Assembly (NCBI GenBank): GCA_030696465.1
Contig: JAUYSE010000224.1
Span: 1-17,218 of the forward strand
Length of the DNA: 17,218 nt
Source: Legionellaceae bacterium
GTDB lineage: Bacteria > Pseudomonadota > Gammaproteobacteria > Legionellales > Legionellaceae
Direction: 5' to 3'
The notes beneath the pieces are model-generated. The model had not been told where the DNA came from and did not search any database. It was given only the letters and a program-made list of their open reading frames with translations. Below are positions 7,122 through 14,573 of this stretch, piece by piece. Position 1 is the first letter of the stretch, and the number at the start of each line of letters is the position of its first letter. The translations under genes and the position numbers were made by a program.

Positions 7122-8377
7122 AGCGTATTTGGGAAGCTATTCGTCGGCAGGATTGGCCGGCAGCAACACAGTTGGTGCAGGAACAATTTGGTCATTTAGA
7201 GTCTGCCGCACAAGAGTTTTTTTATTTGGGTGTGATTGCCTTATTACAGGAAAATTATCTTCAGGCTAAAAATTATTTTGAAAATACTTTAGAAGAAGAT
7301 CCTTATATGGTGGATGCCTGGGTTAACTTGGGAGTCACCGCGTTACGCTTAGGCGTCGCGCAAGAAGCGGTAGAGTGTTTTGTGCACGCACTGATTTTAG
7401 AGGAAAATCACGAGGCTGCACGCAGTAATTTAGCGGCTATTTTTATTGAGCATGATCGTTTTGATAATGCGCTTACCCATTACGCAATCCTACTAGAGCA
7501 ATTCCCGGAAAATATGGAGTATCTTTATAATGCTGGGGTAGCTGAAATGACCTTAGGTTTCAGGGCGCAAGCGATACAGCGGTTTGAGAAAATTTTACGC
7601 TTAGACCCTAAACATGTGGATGCATTAAAAAATTTGGCGGCTTTATATATGCGCCAGGGAGAGCGGAGCAAGGCTCTAGAAATATTACGCTCAGCACAAG
7701 CGATATGCCCCCAAGACCCCATTTTAACCCACCTGTCAAATGCTTTGAGAGGAGCAGAAGAGGCGAGCCCTAGCTGTCCAGAGTACGCTAAACAGCTATT
7801 TGATCAATATGCTTTGTACTATGACGCGCATATGCAAGAAACCTTGGCTTATGTGTTACCCGCTAAAATCGCGGTATGGCTTAATACCTTGCAGCGATTT
7901 TCTCGTGCCTTAGATTTGGGTTGTGGTACTGGTTTAGTGGGCGCTTATCTTCGTCAGCATAGTGACTATTTGGTGGGGGTCGATATTTCTCCTAAAATGG
8001 TGACACAAGCCGAAAAAAAAGAAATTTATGATGTATGTGTGGCAGAGGATATTACGCAATATTTGCAACACAATGTGGGGTGCTTTGATGGAGTTATTTG
8101 TGCGGATGTGTTGCCCTATTTCGGGGAATTAGATACTTTGTTTTCGCTGGTGTATCAGCATTTAAATGCAGAGGGTTATTTTATATTTTCTGTTGAACAG
8201 GGTAGCCATGCGCCTTGGCAACTGGCACGCAGCGCACGGTTTCAGCATCACCCAAACTATATTACAGAGTTGTGCCTACGCTGTGGTTTTTCCATTCTAC
8301 AAACTGAAAAAATAGATGTGGCACGGGATGAGAAAGGAGTCCGACAAGTGCATTTGTATTTACTGACGCGCGCTTGA
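7112..8377 (+). CDS. TPR-repeat class I SAM-dependent methyltransferase
   Basis: A 421-residue two-domain protein. Residues about 1-215 are five or so tetratricopeptide repeats with the expected Trp/Leu/Gly/Ala/Pro spacing (for example NYFENTLEEDP, VDAWVNLGVTALRLG and ALKNLAALYMRQG). Residues about 225-421 form a class I methyltransferase with motif I LDLGCGTG near residues 267-274, VGVDIS as the acidic ribose-binding strand end, and CADVLPYFGE as the motif IV region. It resembles the predicted TPR-containing methyltransferases grouped as COG4976; the substrate is unknown and is probably recruited through the TPR half. I set the start at ATG 7112 because AGGA lies 12 nt upstream; the ATG at 7091 has no such site. 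It overlaps the end of rdgB and is the last gene of the plus-strand run. Confidence 0.85.
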   Translation: MSVERIWEAIRRQDWPAATQLVQEQFGHLESAAQEFFYLGVIALLQENYLQAKNYFENTLEEDPYMVDAWVNLGVTALRLGVAQEAVECFVHALILEENHEAARSNLAAIFIEHDRFDNALTHYAILLEQFPENMEYLYNAGVAEMTLGFRAQAIQRFEKILRLDPKHVDALKNLAALYMRQGERSKALEILRSAQAICPQDPILTHLSNALRGAEEASPSCPEYAKQLFDQYALYYDAHMQETLAYVLPAKIAVWLNTLQRFSRALDLGCGTGLVGAYLRQHSDYLVGVDISPKMVTQAEKKEIYDVCVAEDITQYLQHNVGCFDGVICADVLPYFGELDTLFSLVYQHLNAEGYFIFSVEQGSHAPWQLARSARFQHHPNYITELCLRCGFSILQTEKIDVARDEKGVRQVHLYLLTRA

Positions 8378-8382
8378 AGGAA

Positions 8383-8458
8383 TTCCCGCTTTTCTAGATT
8401 AGAAAGGCGGGGTCCGCAATCGGCAGGACCCGCCTTTCTAATCTAGAAAAAGCGGGAA
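8383..8458. repeat. Double palindromic (REP/BIME-like) element between convergent genes, possible bidirectional terminator
   Basis: Two 33-nt arms (8383-8415 and 8426-8458) are inverted copies of each other, differing only by two single-base length changes (four versus five T, four versus three G). They flank a 10-nt centre, GCAATCGGCA. Each arm is also a palindrome by itself: CCCGC-TTTTCT, loop AGATT, AGAAAG-GCGGG. The sequence can therefore form one long hairpin or two adjacent ones. It starts 6 nt after the methyltransferase stop and faces rpoD from the other side, so it could end transcription from both. The nested symmetry is more typical of REP/BIME-like repeats than of a simple terminator. 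Confidence 0.75.
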
Positions 8459-8509
8459 CTCATTTAACTTCAATGCAAATTAAGATGGGACATAGATTCT
8501 AAAACATAG

Positions 8510-8533
8510 TGGCTTTACTTGTGTGTAAAGCCA
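8510..8533 (-). terminator. Candidate rpoD transcription terminator
   Basis: A perfect 9-bp stem TGGCTTTAC / GTAAAGCCA with a 6-nt loop lies about 50 nt beyond the rpoD stop. On the minus strand it is followed after a few bases by a short TTTT. The T-run is weak and slightly displaced, so efficiency is doubtful; the larger element at 8383-8458 may be the main stop. Confidence 0.4.
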
Positions 8534-8537
8534 TGAA

Positions 8538-8555
8538 CGTGAGGGAGCGGAGCAG
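8538..8555 (+). repeat. Core-only copy of the dispersed intergenic repeat
   Basis: CGTGAGGGAGCGGAGCAG matches 17 of 18 bases of the reverse complement of copy A (2450-2467), including 15 consecutive identical bases. Copy C has a diverged version at 3402-3414. Here it lies between the rpoD stop and the candidate terminator, so it would be in the rpoD 3' untranslated region. Confidence 0.5.
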
Positions 8556-8583
8556 TTAGATCCAATCCACCCCCCTCGCCTTA

Positions 8584-10464
8584 CTAGGCTTCATCCACAT
8601 CAATAAAGCTCTTCAGTTTTTCCGAGCGAGACGGATGCCGTAATTTTCGTAACGCTTTCGCTTCAATTTGTCGAATACGTTCTCGGGTTACATCGAATTG
8701 TTTACCGACTTCTTCTAAGGTGTGGTCGGTATTCATTTCTATACCAAAACGCATACGTAGCACTTTGGCTTCTCGTGGCGTAAGAGTGGATAGAACTTCC
8801 AATGTGGCTTCGCGTAGTCCGGCAATAGTGGCTAAATCTACAGGAGACTCCATACTACCATCTTCAATGAAATCACCTAAGTGTGAATCTTCATCGTCAC
8901 CCACCGGCGTTTCCATAGAAATAGGTTCTTTGGCTATTTTTAAAACCTTTCTGATTTTATCTTCGGTGAGTTCCATTTTCACTGCGAGTTCTTCAGGAGA
9001 GGGTTCTCGCCCGGTTTCTTGTAACATTTGACGAGAAATACGGTTCAATTTATTGATGGTCTCTATCATGTGCACCGGGATACGAATGGTACGGGCTTGG
9101 TCGGCAATAGATCGCGTTATTGCTTGACGTATCCACCAAGTGGCGTAGGTAGAAAACTTATACCCTCGGCGATATTCAAATTTATCGACAGCTTTCATTA
9201 AACCAATATTGCCTTCTTGAATTAGATCTAAAAATTGTAAACCACGGTTCGTGTATTTTTTAGCAATAGAAATAACCAGACGTAGGTTGGCTTCGACCAT
9301 TTCTTTTTTAGCGCGACGTGCTTTGGCTTCACCCACAGAAATTTTTCGGTTAATTTCTTTGATTTCAGTGATGCTTAATCCGTGTTGCTCTTGCAGCGAC
9401 ATTAATTTTTTCTGTAAGTGTAAAATTTCGTCTCTGACCAGTGCTATTTTTTCTAAATCGAGATATTTCGCTTGTTTTTTCTCGAGCAGAGGTAACCACT
9501 CTAATTCGGTTTCTTGCCCAGGAAACGTGTCGATAAATATTTTTTTAGGCATGCGTGATTTATCTACCGCAAGGAGCATAATATGGCGCTCAATATCACG
9601 AATAGCATTGCGTCGAGTACGGAAATGTCCGATGAGTCTATCTAATTGACGAGAGGTTAATTTGAGTTTTAAGAACGATTCAGCCATCGCTTGGATAGAG
9701 GCTTGACTGTCAGCGTGCTCTCGGCCATGTTGTTGTATAGCAAGTGTTGCTTGTTCGTAACAGACTTGTAGTTCGTCAAAATAAGTTTTTGCTTGTTCAG
9801 GATTGGGGCCAGTATCGACTTCAAGTACCGTGCCGTCTTCATCGACTTCATCTTCACTCACTACCCCAAGAATCAGCTCGTCTGCATTAGGGTCTTCTAA
9901 GAGGCTTCCAATGTCGCTTGCACCCACATCATCTTCAGAATCCATAAAGCCACTAATGATATCACTGAGGCGAGCTTCTTCTGTGGCCACTTTTTCATAA
10001 TCGTGTATCAGCATATGAATCGCTTCTGGATACAAGGAAAGTGTTTTTAAGACCTGTTGAATACCTTCTTCAATGCGTTTTGAAATAAGAATTTCACCTT
10101 CTCTGGTGAGTAGTTCGACTGTTCCCATTTCACGCATGTACATACGCACTGGATCAGTGGTACGACCAGTTTCTTTATCTACCGAAGCTAATACCGCAGC
10201 TGCTTCTTCTACGTCATCTGGCGCCTCTTCGGTACTACCGAACATAGTAATTTCATCATCACTAGGAGGCGATTCAAAGACGCGAATATTCATGCCTTCG
10301 AGCATTTCAGTAATGACTTGAAAATGCTCAGGGTCAGTAATGTGCGGCATGAGATCATTAATTTGGGCATGCGTTACATATTTTTGTTTTTGCCCTAAAA
10401 TGATCAGCATGGTGAGCTGGGTTTGTTGCTGTTGGTCGTCGTGTTCTGAGACAATGGCACTCAT
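8584..10464 (-). CDS. rpoD: RNA polymerase primary sigma factor RpoD (sigma-70)
   Basis: The 626-residue housekeeping sigma factor that directs RNA polymerase to -35/-10 promoters. Region 1.1 occupies the first 80 residues. Region 1.2 begins DPVRMYMREMG at about residue 104. The acidic non-conserved region spans about 150-390. Regions 2.1-2.4 start near residue 390 with EANLRLVISIAKKY and include DLIQEGNIGLMKAV and YATWWIRQAI. Region 3 contains RIPVHMIE, and region 4.2 near residue 582 has the helix-turn-helix TLEEVGKQFDVTRERIRQIE. Length and order match gammaproteobacterial RpoD. ATG 10464 has AGGA 7 nt upstream. The usual upstream partner dnaG is not adjacent; a rhodanese gene ends 56 nt before it. 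A repeat core and a candidate terminator lie downstream. Confidence 0.98.
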   Translation of the reverse strand: MSAIVSEHDDQQQQTQLTMLIILGQKQKYVTHAQINDLMPHITDPEHFQVITEMLEGMNIRVFESPPSDDEITMFGSTEEAPDDVEEAAAVLASVDKETGRTTDPVRMYMREMGTVELLTREGEILISKRIEEGIQQVLKTLSLYPEAIHMLIHDYEKVATEEARLSDIISGFMDSEDDVGASDIGSLLEDPNADELILGVVSEDEVDEDGTVLEVDTGPNPEQAKTYFDELQVCYEQATLAIQQHGREHADSQASIQAMAESFLKLKLTSRQLDRLIGHFRTRRNAIRDIERHIMLLAVDKSRMPKKIFIDTFPGQETELEWLPLLEKKQAKYLDLEKIALVRDEILHLQKKLMSLQEQHGLSITEIKEINRKISVGEAKARRAKKEMVEANLRLVISIAKKYTNRGLQFLDLIQEGNIGLMKAVDKFEYRRGYKFSTYATWWIRQAITRSIADQARTIRIPVHMIETINKLNRISRQMLQETGREPSPEELAVKMELTEDKIRKVLKIAKEPISMETPVGDDEDSHLGDFIEDGSMESPVDLATIAGLREATLEVLSTLTPREAKVLRMRFGIEMNTDHTLEEVGKQFDVTRERIRQIEAKALRKLRHPSRSEKLKSFIDVDEA

Positions 10465-10520
10465 GATACTATCCTATAAAAAATATACTCATTTAATACT
10501 ATGCGGCGTAAGGTAAATTA

Positions 10521-10826
10521 TTAACCCGCGCAAGATTGCCAGGCTGTAATGCCACCTTCCAAATTATATACCGTAATTTCAGGGAGTTTTTCCTGTATTT
10601 TTTTGCAAGCGGCTAAACTGCGCCCTCCAGAACGACAATGAAATACGAGTTTTTTTCCGTCGAAAGCAGGAAGATTATCGTGTTGTAGTTGTGCGAGAGG
10701 GATGAGCTGCGCCCCAGGAATGGACGCTTCTTTGTGCTCCCAATCTTCGCGAACATCGATTAATACTACTTCATTTTTATCGAGCCAATCTTGTAATGTC
10801 TTGGCGTTAATGGTTATGATAGGCAT
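10521..10826 (-). CDS. Single-domain rhodanese-like sulfurtransferase
   Basis: A 101-residue single rhodanese domain. The active-site loop CRSGGRS, with Cys64 as the persulfide carrier, follows strand LVFH. The N-terminal IDVREDWEHKEASIPGA is the typical CH2A motif, and LEGGITAW is the C-terminal motif. It has no signal peptide, so it should act in the cytoplasm as a thiosulfate or persulfide sulfurtransferase; the physiological donor and acceptor are unknown. ATG 10826 has AAGGA 7 nt upstream. It is transcribed toward rpoD with a 56-nt gap and is divergent from the lipoprotein gene. Similar small proteins include GlpE and PspE, but none can be singled out. Confidence 0.9.
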   Translation of the reverse strand: MPIITINAKTLQDWLDKNEVVLIDVREDWEHKEASIPGAQLIPLAQLQHDNLPAFDGKKLVFHCRSGGRSLAACKKIQEKLPEITVYNLEGGITAWQSCAG

Positions 10827-10883
10827 ACGAACTTCCTTAATGGCAGTAAATGATAAAGTATGGTCCCCTGCTTCATGAAGAGA

Positions 10884-10889
10884 TATAAT
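10884..10889 (+). promoter_or_regulatory. Candidate -10 element for the lipoprotein-adk direction
   Basis: A perfect TATAAT lies 30 nt upstream of the lipoprotein ATG in the divergent intergenic space. No recognisable -35 is seen 16-18 nt further upstream, so a promoter is plausible but not certain. Confidence 0.3.
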
Positions 10890-10918
10890 AACGCCATTTT
10901 AACAGGACGACTACTATC

Positions 10919-11494
10919 ATGAAACAATATTTGTTCATGGTGATCGCTTTGACGGGTTTTATAACGGCTTGCGTTAAAAATCCCCCGCATAATGTGAATC
11001 ACGCGTGTCATATTTTTAGTGAATATCCTCAATGGTATCAAGATACCTCACAAGTTGAAAAGACATGGAGAGTGTCTACCCCAGTACAGCTTGCAATTAT
11101 TCATCAGGAATCCAGCTTTCAGGCGCATGCTCAGCCACCCCGTACGACACTTTTTGGGATTATACCATGGAAACATGTAACAAGTGCATATGGTTATTCT
11201 CAAGCATTAAATGGAACATGGGCACAATATAAACGGTCCCGAGGGGGGTGGTTTGCTTCGCGTAACAACTTTGGTGATGCCACTGACTTTATTGGCTGGT
11301 ATGCCAATCAAGCAAATCGTTTAGCTAGAATTCCGCGAAACGATGCATATGCCTTGTATTTGGCTTATCATGAAGGGATTGGCGGGTATCAAAGAAAAAC
11401 ATATTTAAAAAAACCATGGTTAATCCGTGTGGCGCGTAAGGTAAAGGCGCGTGCGGAGATGTATCGTGCGCAAATGAATCGTTGTCATTTTTAA
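10919..11494 (+). CDS. Lytic transglycosylase (SLT) domain lipoprotein
   Basis: A 191-residue exported lipoprotein: a short hydrophobic leader followed by lipobox ITAC, with Cys18 as the lipidation site. The mature domain looks like a lysozyme-fold SLT transglycosylase. IIHQESSF holds the candidate catalytic Glu64, followed by SAYGYSQALNGTWAQY, in which the Gly-Tyr-Ser-Gln segment is a family hallmark, then FIGWYANQ and YLAYHEGIGGY. It would cleave peptidoglycan glycan strands to 1,6-anhydro products at the inner face of the outer membrane. An insert between Glu64 and the SAYGYSQ motif (TTLFGIIPWKHV) is noticeable. The start is fair: AGGA lies 11 nt upstream. It ends 16 nt before adk. Confidence 0.8.
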   Translation: MKQYLFMVIALTGFITACVKNPPHNVNHACHIFSEYPQWYQDTSQVEKTWRVSTPVQLAIIHQESSFQAHAQPPRTTLFGIIPWKHVTSAYGYSQALNGTWAQYKRSRGGWFASRNNFGDATDFIGWYANQANRLARIPRNDAYALYLAYHEGIGGYQRKTYLKKPWLIRVARKVKARAEMYRAQMNRCHF

Positions 11495-11510
11495 AGTTGA
11501 GGAATATTTC

Positions 11511-12167
11511 GTGCGTATTATTTTGTTAGGAGCCCCAGGGGCAGGTAAAGGAACACAAGCGGCACGTTGTGCGGCACATTTTCATATCCCACAGATTTCT
11601 ACAGGAGATATGTTGCGCTCAGCGATTGCAGAAGGCAGTGCTTTAGGCAGAGAGGCGCAATCGATAATGGCGTCCGGACAATTAGTACCAGATGGTATTA
11701 TGGTGGCCTTGGTAAATGCGCGGTTACAAGCAGTAGATTGCGCGCGGGGATTTTTATTGGATGGTTTTCCACGGACTTTACCACAAGCCGAAGCCTTGGA
11801 AGAAGCGCATATCCATATTGATCAGGTTATTGAGATAGCCGTGCCTGATGAAGCAATTATTCAACGAATTACTGGGCGTCGAGTGCATGTAGCATCGGGT
11901 CGAGTGTATCATGTGTTGTTTCAAAAACCGCAACGGGAAGGGTTCGATGATATCAGTGGCGAGCCATTAGTACAGCGCGAAGATGATAAAGAGGAAACCG
12001 TACGGAAACGCTTACAAGTCTATCGGGCGCAAACAGAACCATTAGTCGCACATTATCAAGAAGCTGCACGTCATGGCGGATTAGCACCCCAATATCATAT
12101 GGTCCAGGGCGAAGGGAGTGTCGATGAAGTGTTTGCACGTATATTGAAAGTATTGCCACCACAGTGA
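11511..12167 (+). CDS. adk: Adenylate kinase
   Basis: A 218-residue AMP kinase (ATP + AMP to 2 ADP), an essential cytoplasmic enzyme. The P-loop GAPGAGKGT spans residues 7-15. AMP-binding ISTGDMLR follows, then GFLLDGFPRT, the LID-domain start ITGRRVH, and VQREDDKEETVRKRL. The LID is the long type, but the positions where many Gram-positive enzymes hold zinc cysteines are non-Cys, as in most Gram-negative enzymes. It starts with GTG at 11511, preceded by GAGGAA at good spacing; no closer ATG makes sense. The thioredoxin-like gene begins 7 nt after the stop, suggesting an operon. Confidence 0.97.
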   Translation: MRIILLGAPGAGKGTQAARCAAHFHIPQISTGDMLRSAIAEGSALGREAQSIMASGQLVPDGIMVALVNARLQAVDCARGFLLDGFPRTLPQAEALEEAHIHIDQVIEIAVPDEAIIQRITGRRVHVASGRVYHVLFQKPQREGFDDISGEPLVQREDDKEETVRKRLQVYRAQTEPLVAHYQEAARHGGLAPQYHMVQGEGSVDEVFARILKVLPPQ

Positions 12168-12174
12168 GCACTCT

Positions 12175-12501
12175 ATGCCTATACAGGAAATATCAGAGGA
12201 GACTTTTGAGCCTTTAATTCAATCACAGTCTATTGTGATTATGGATTTTTGGGCTGAATGGTGTGTCCCTTGTAAAACGTTTGCGCTGATTTTTGCAAAA
12301 GTTGCAGAGGCTTATCCCCAGCTCAGTTTTGCTTCAGTAAACATAGAGACTGCCACTGCATTAGCAGAAGATCTCAGTATTTGCTCAGTGCCCCATATTA
12401 TGATTTTTAAAAAGGGGATTGCGGTATACTCTGAGTCTGGCAGTCATCCAGAAAGTACGCTGAGAGAATTGATAGGGCAAGCTTTGGTGCTCGAGCTTTA
12501 A
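12175..12501 (+). CDS. Thioredoxin-like protein with WCVPC active site
   Basis: A 108-residue cytoplasmic thioredoxin fold. The redox motif WCVPCK (Cys30, Cys33) follows VIMDFWAE, and the cis-proline loop is SVPHIMIF. Two departures from ordinary TrxA are visible: Val instead of Gly between the cysteines, and FALIFAKV in the helix where thioredoxins usually have a kinking Pro. These suggest a specialised reductase or oxidoreductase rather than the general thioredoxin. Seven nucleotides separate it from adk, and its own ribosome binding site is weak, consistent with coupling. It converges on the minus-strand hypothetical gene, with 17 nt between the stops. Confidence 0.85.
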   Translation: MPIQEISEETFEPLIQSQSIVIMDFWAEWCVPCKTFALIFAKVAEAYPQLSFASVNIETATALAEDLSICSVPHIMIFKKGIAVYSESGSHPESTLRELIGQALVLEL

Positions 12502-12518
12502 AGCTCTAAGCACACAAA

Positions 12519-12980
12519 TTACATTCCTGGTCGAGATTGGAGATTATGTTCTAAGTCTCTAAGCAAATCATCTGCTAAGGGAACGACTGCTGTAATGAGG
12601 TTAGTCGTGCAGGTTTGAATCCTCCGCCTAATGTCTTCGTGGAGTGGATCTTGTAATTGACTCAAGAGTTGGGCTTGCTCGCCAAATAAGTTGTCTCGGG
12701 TTGCGTTTTCGAGGATTTCAATAAGATGTGTTGCAATGGATTGCTCTTCTTTTAAAGGATACGCACCTTGATCCTCAATAAGTTCGGCAAGATCCACAAT
12801 ATCTTGTAAAGGGTATTCAGATGCAAAATAAGTAGGCTTGCTTTCACCAAAATCAGAAACTCGCCTCTCTCTTGGTTCTGGATCTAAGGGATTGTTGACC
12901 TCAAGAATGCTGTTTAGTTCGGGGAGCAGGTTTTTAAAAATTTCGAGTTCGCTTTTCAAGGGTTCAATTAATAAAGGCAT
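12519..12980 (-). CDS. Hypothetical acidic protein
   Basis: A 153-residue protein that I do not recognise. It is acidic and Leu/Glu/Asp-rich, predicted mostly helical, with no signal peptide or membrane segment. Visible pieces are an N-terminal helix (IEPLKSELEIFKNLLPELNS), a Pro/Arg linker, and a C-terminal helical part with DIRRRIQTCTTNLITAV. ATG 12980 is supported by GGAG 8 nt upstream. It lies 102 nt downstream of the pilin cluster on the same strand and might be co-transcribed, though a gap with no obvious terminator or promoter leaves this open. Length, ribosome binding site and absence of competing frames make it likely to be real. Confidence 0.6.
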   Translation of the reverse strand: MPLLIEPLKSELEIFKNLLPELNSILEVNNPLDPEPRERRVSDFGESKPTYFASEYPLQDIVDLAELIEDQGAYPLKEEQSIATHLIEILENATRDNLFGEQAQLLSQLQDPLHEDIRRRIQTCTTNLITAVVPLADDLLRDLEHNLQSRPGM

Positions 12981-13082
12981 TAAAATAGCTCCAACTAGAG
13001 AAACTTTTACAATACATTAAATTATCTTATTACTCAACAACGGGATTTTCGTCTCCACCGCAGTTGTATCTCTGTAATTATA

Positions 13083-13616
13083 TTACTCCTCTTGCTGATA
13101 ATAACTTAGACTAAGAATACCGAGAGGAGTGTTACGAACGATTTCTGGAGGTTCACAAGCAATGAAAGGGCTTCGTTTGGCAGTGCGCACTATCACCCAA
13201 TATAAAACGTGGTTTTTTCGAGTCCAAAGCATAAAACGTTGATGTTGGGTAGAAAAAAGTTGATGAGATACGCGATGCTGCAAGCAAGGAAAAGTGCCAA
13301 GATCTTGTAATGTATAAGCATAGGTTTGAGATTTGAAAGTGAGGGCACAGTGCATGTTGGCAGGGTTCCACGGGGATTTTTCCAACCATTGTTCCTCTGT
13401 TAATATACAGGACTTTTTTGAAGAGGACGCCGCAAGTTGCAGAGCAAGTTGCCGTAAGTCTTGAAATTGCGCTTGAGGATTGCGTCGTAGTGCGCGTAAA
13501 TATAAGCTGAACTGCTGCATTTGCGATACTATTAAAAGTTGTAACATCAGCAATAATCCCAGTGTAGAAATTAAAATAATACCGGTTTGCTTATTATAGA
13601 GAGATGATACCCTCAT
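13083..13616 (-). CDS. PilX-like type IV pilus minor pilin
   Basis: A 177-residue protein with a short basic leader and a prepilin-like hydrophobic segment: Gly12 then IILISTLGLLLMLQLLIVSQ. Absence of Glu at +5 fits PilX and GspK type minor pilins. The C-terminal domain has several Cys (SCILTEEQW, MHCALTF, FPCLQHRV, FIACEPPEI), suggesting a disulfide-stabilised globular head. PilX-type pilins sit at the tip of type IV pili and prime assembly with PilV, PilW and FimU. Its ATG overlaps the stop of the PilW-like gene as ATGA, so the genes are coupled. The family call rests on the leader and on gene order; the globular part is divergent. No pilY1 or pilE follows. Confidence 0.75.
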   Translation of the reverse strand: MRVSSLYNKQTGIILISTLGLLLMLQLLIVSQMQQFSLYLRALRRNPQAQFQDLRQLALQLAASSSKKSCILTEEQWLEKSPWNPANMHCALTFKSQTYAYTLQDLGTFPCLQHRVSHQLFSTQHQRFMLWTRKNHVLYWVIVRTAKRSPFIACEPPEIVRNTPLGILSLSYYQQEE

Positions 13617-14377
13617 GGTGTTTCTCTAAAACGCAGTGTATAAGGCAGTTTTTGACCTATCGCTAGCGAGAAAATAATTTGTAAAGTGAACGGTTGCTCG
13701 GATATTTTTTTGATTTGAAAATCTTGTATAAGACTACTTAAATATTCATTATGGCCTCTCGTTTGTAGCCATAATCCTGGTTTTTGATGGTGAGTACGTT
13801 TTGGGGTTTTGGGCGTTTTAATCGAAAAAATAAGTTCTTCCCAGGCACCAATGTAAATCGGTGAGTGATAGGTATAATGTAGTGCGGTAGTGAATTGTAA
13901 GCGTTGCTGGTGCCGCTGTGGTGTAACGTTGATAATTTCAGCATGCACGCAGTCGGTAATGAGCATTTGAGGGGCTATGATAGTTTTCCAAGGAAAGTAA
14001 ATTTGTACGCTATTAGGGCCATGGATATGAGTAACATAGCCGTAGTAGGGGTTCATGCCACGAATACTGAGGCTAGGGAAGGGCTGTTGTTGCCAAGTGA
14101 GTGCTTGTAATGTGCGTGCAGGTATTTGTGGATCATAGATATCGAGAAGATGACTAGAAGCACAAGGGGTGTAGCCCACATGCGCAAGATGATAAGATAA
14201 AAGCTGTAAAATCAGATGGATATCCAGGGTTTGTTCTAAATGTTTTTGTGTATATTGGTACTGTGTCTGTACTTTCCAGTAGTAATGTGTTAAAAAAGAA
14301 AACATTAAACTGGCTAGGCTAAGACTAATCAGCAATTCGATCAGACTAATCGCGGGCGAGTAAGGTTTACGATTCAT
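13613..14377 (-). CDS. PilW-like type IV pilus minor pilin
   Basis: A 254-residue prepilin-like protein. The N-terminal ISLIELLISLSLASLMF is the class III signal helix, with the key Glu14 at mature position +5. The residue just before the predicted cleavage site is Ala (SPA/ISLIE) instead of the near-invariant Gly, which could slow processing by PilD. The remainder resembles PilW in length and Tyr/Gln-rich content, with Cys in TPCASSH and ITDCVHAE. It should be an inner membrane pseudopilin that joins the pilus tip complex. It overlaps the upstream mini-prepilin and the downstream PilX-like gene by ATGA on each side, giving a three-gene translationally coupled operon. Confidence 0.8.
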   Translation of the reverse strand: MNRKPYSPAISLIELLISLSLASLMFSFLTHYYWKVQTQYQYTQKHLEQTLDIHLILQLLSYHLAHVGYTPCASSHLLDIYDPQIPARTLQALTWQQQPFPSLSIRGMNPYYGYVTHIHGPNSVQIYFPWKTIIAPQMLITDCVHAEIINVTPQRHQQRLQFTTALHYTYHSPIYIGAWEELIFSIKTPKTPKRTHHQKPGLWLQTRGHNEYLSSLIQDFQIKKISEQPFTLQIIFSLAIGQKLPYTLRFRETP

Positions 14378-14523
14378 AATTGCAGTTCAACCGGCGGTAG
14401 ATGAATCTGGTTGATCGCATGTTGTAATGCCCATTGCTGACGTGAAATGAGCCCTATACTGGTACTGATAATCAATAAGGTGATCAGCACCTCTGGGTAT
14501 GAAAATCCCAAAGTGTGACGCAT
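14374..14523 (-). CDS. 49-residue mini-prepilin (PilV/FimT-like N-terminal helix only)
   Basis: A short gene that can be read directly from the minus strand. The product starts MRHTLGFSYPEVLITLLI and ends PPVELQL. It has the prepilin peptidase site G/FSYPE, with Glu at mature +5 (residue 11) and a hydrophobic helix to about residue 27, then a short hydrophilic tail. PilV, FimT and FimU relatives are usually over 140 residues, so the globular domain is missing. Support for a real gene: AGGA 6 nt before the ATG, a stop that overlaps the PilW-like start as ATGA, and a good upstream promoter. It is either a functional mini-pilin or a deleted pilV kept to couple translation. Confidence 0.7.
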   Translation of the reverse strand: MRHTLGFSYPEVLITLLIISTSIGLISRQQWALQHAINQIHLPPVELQL

Positions 14524-14573
14524 AATGTTTCCTGTTTTGAGGTTGGATATCGTGCGGAAATTTAATCTTTTTG

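Noticed and set aside
8720..10321. Several Ser/Arg-rich plus-strand frames opposite rpoD
   Set aside because: Shadows of a highly conserved gene; no ribosome binding sites, composition typical of antisense reading.
12493..12506. Perfect 14-bp palindrome GAGCTTTAAAGCTC at the thioredoxin stop
   Set aside because: No loop and no T-run, so it cannot act as an intrinsic terminator; too short to claim as a binding site.
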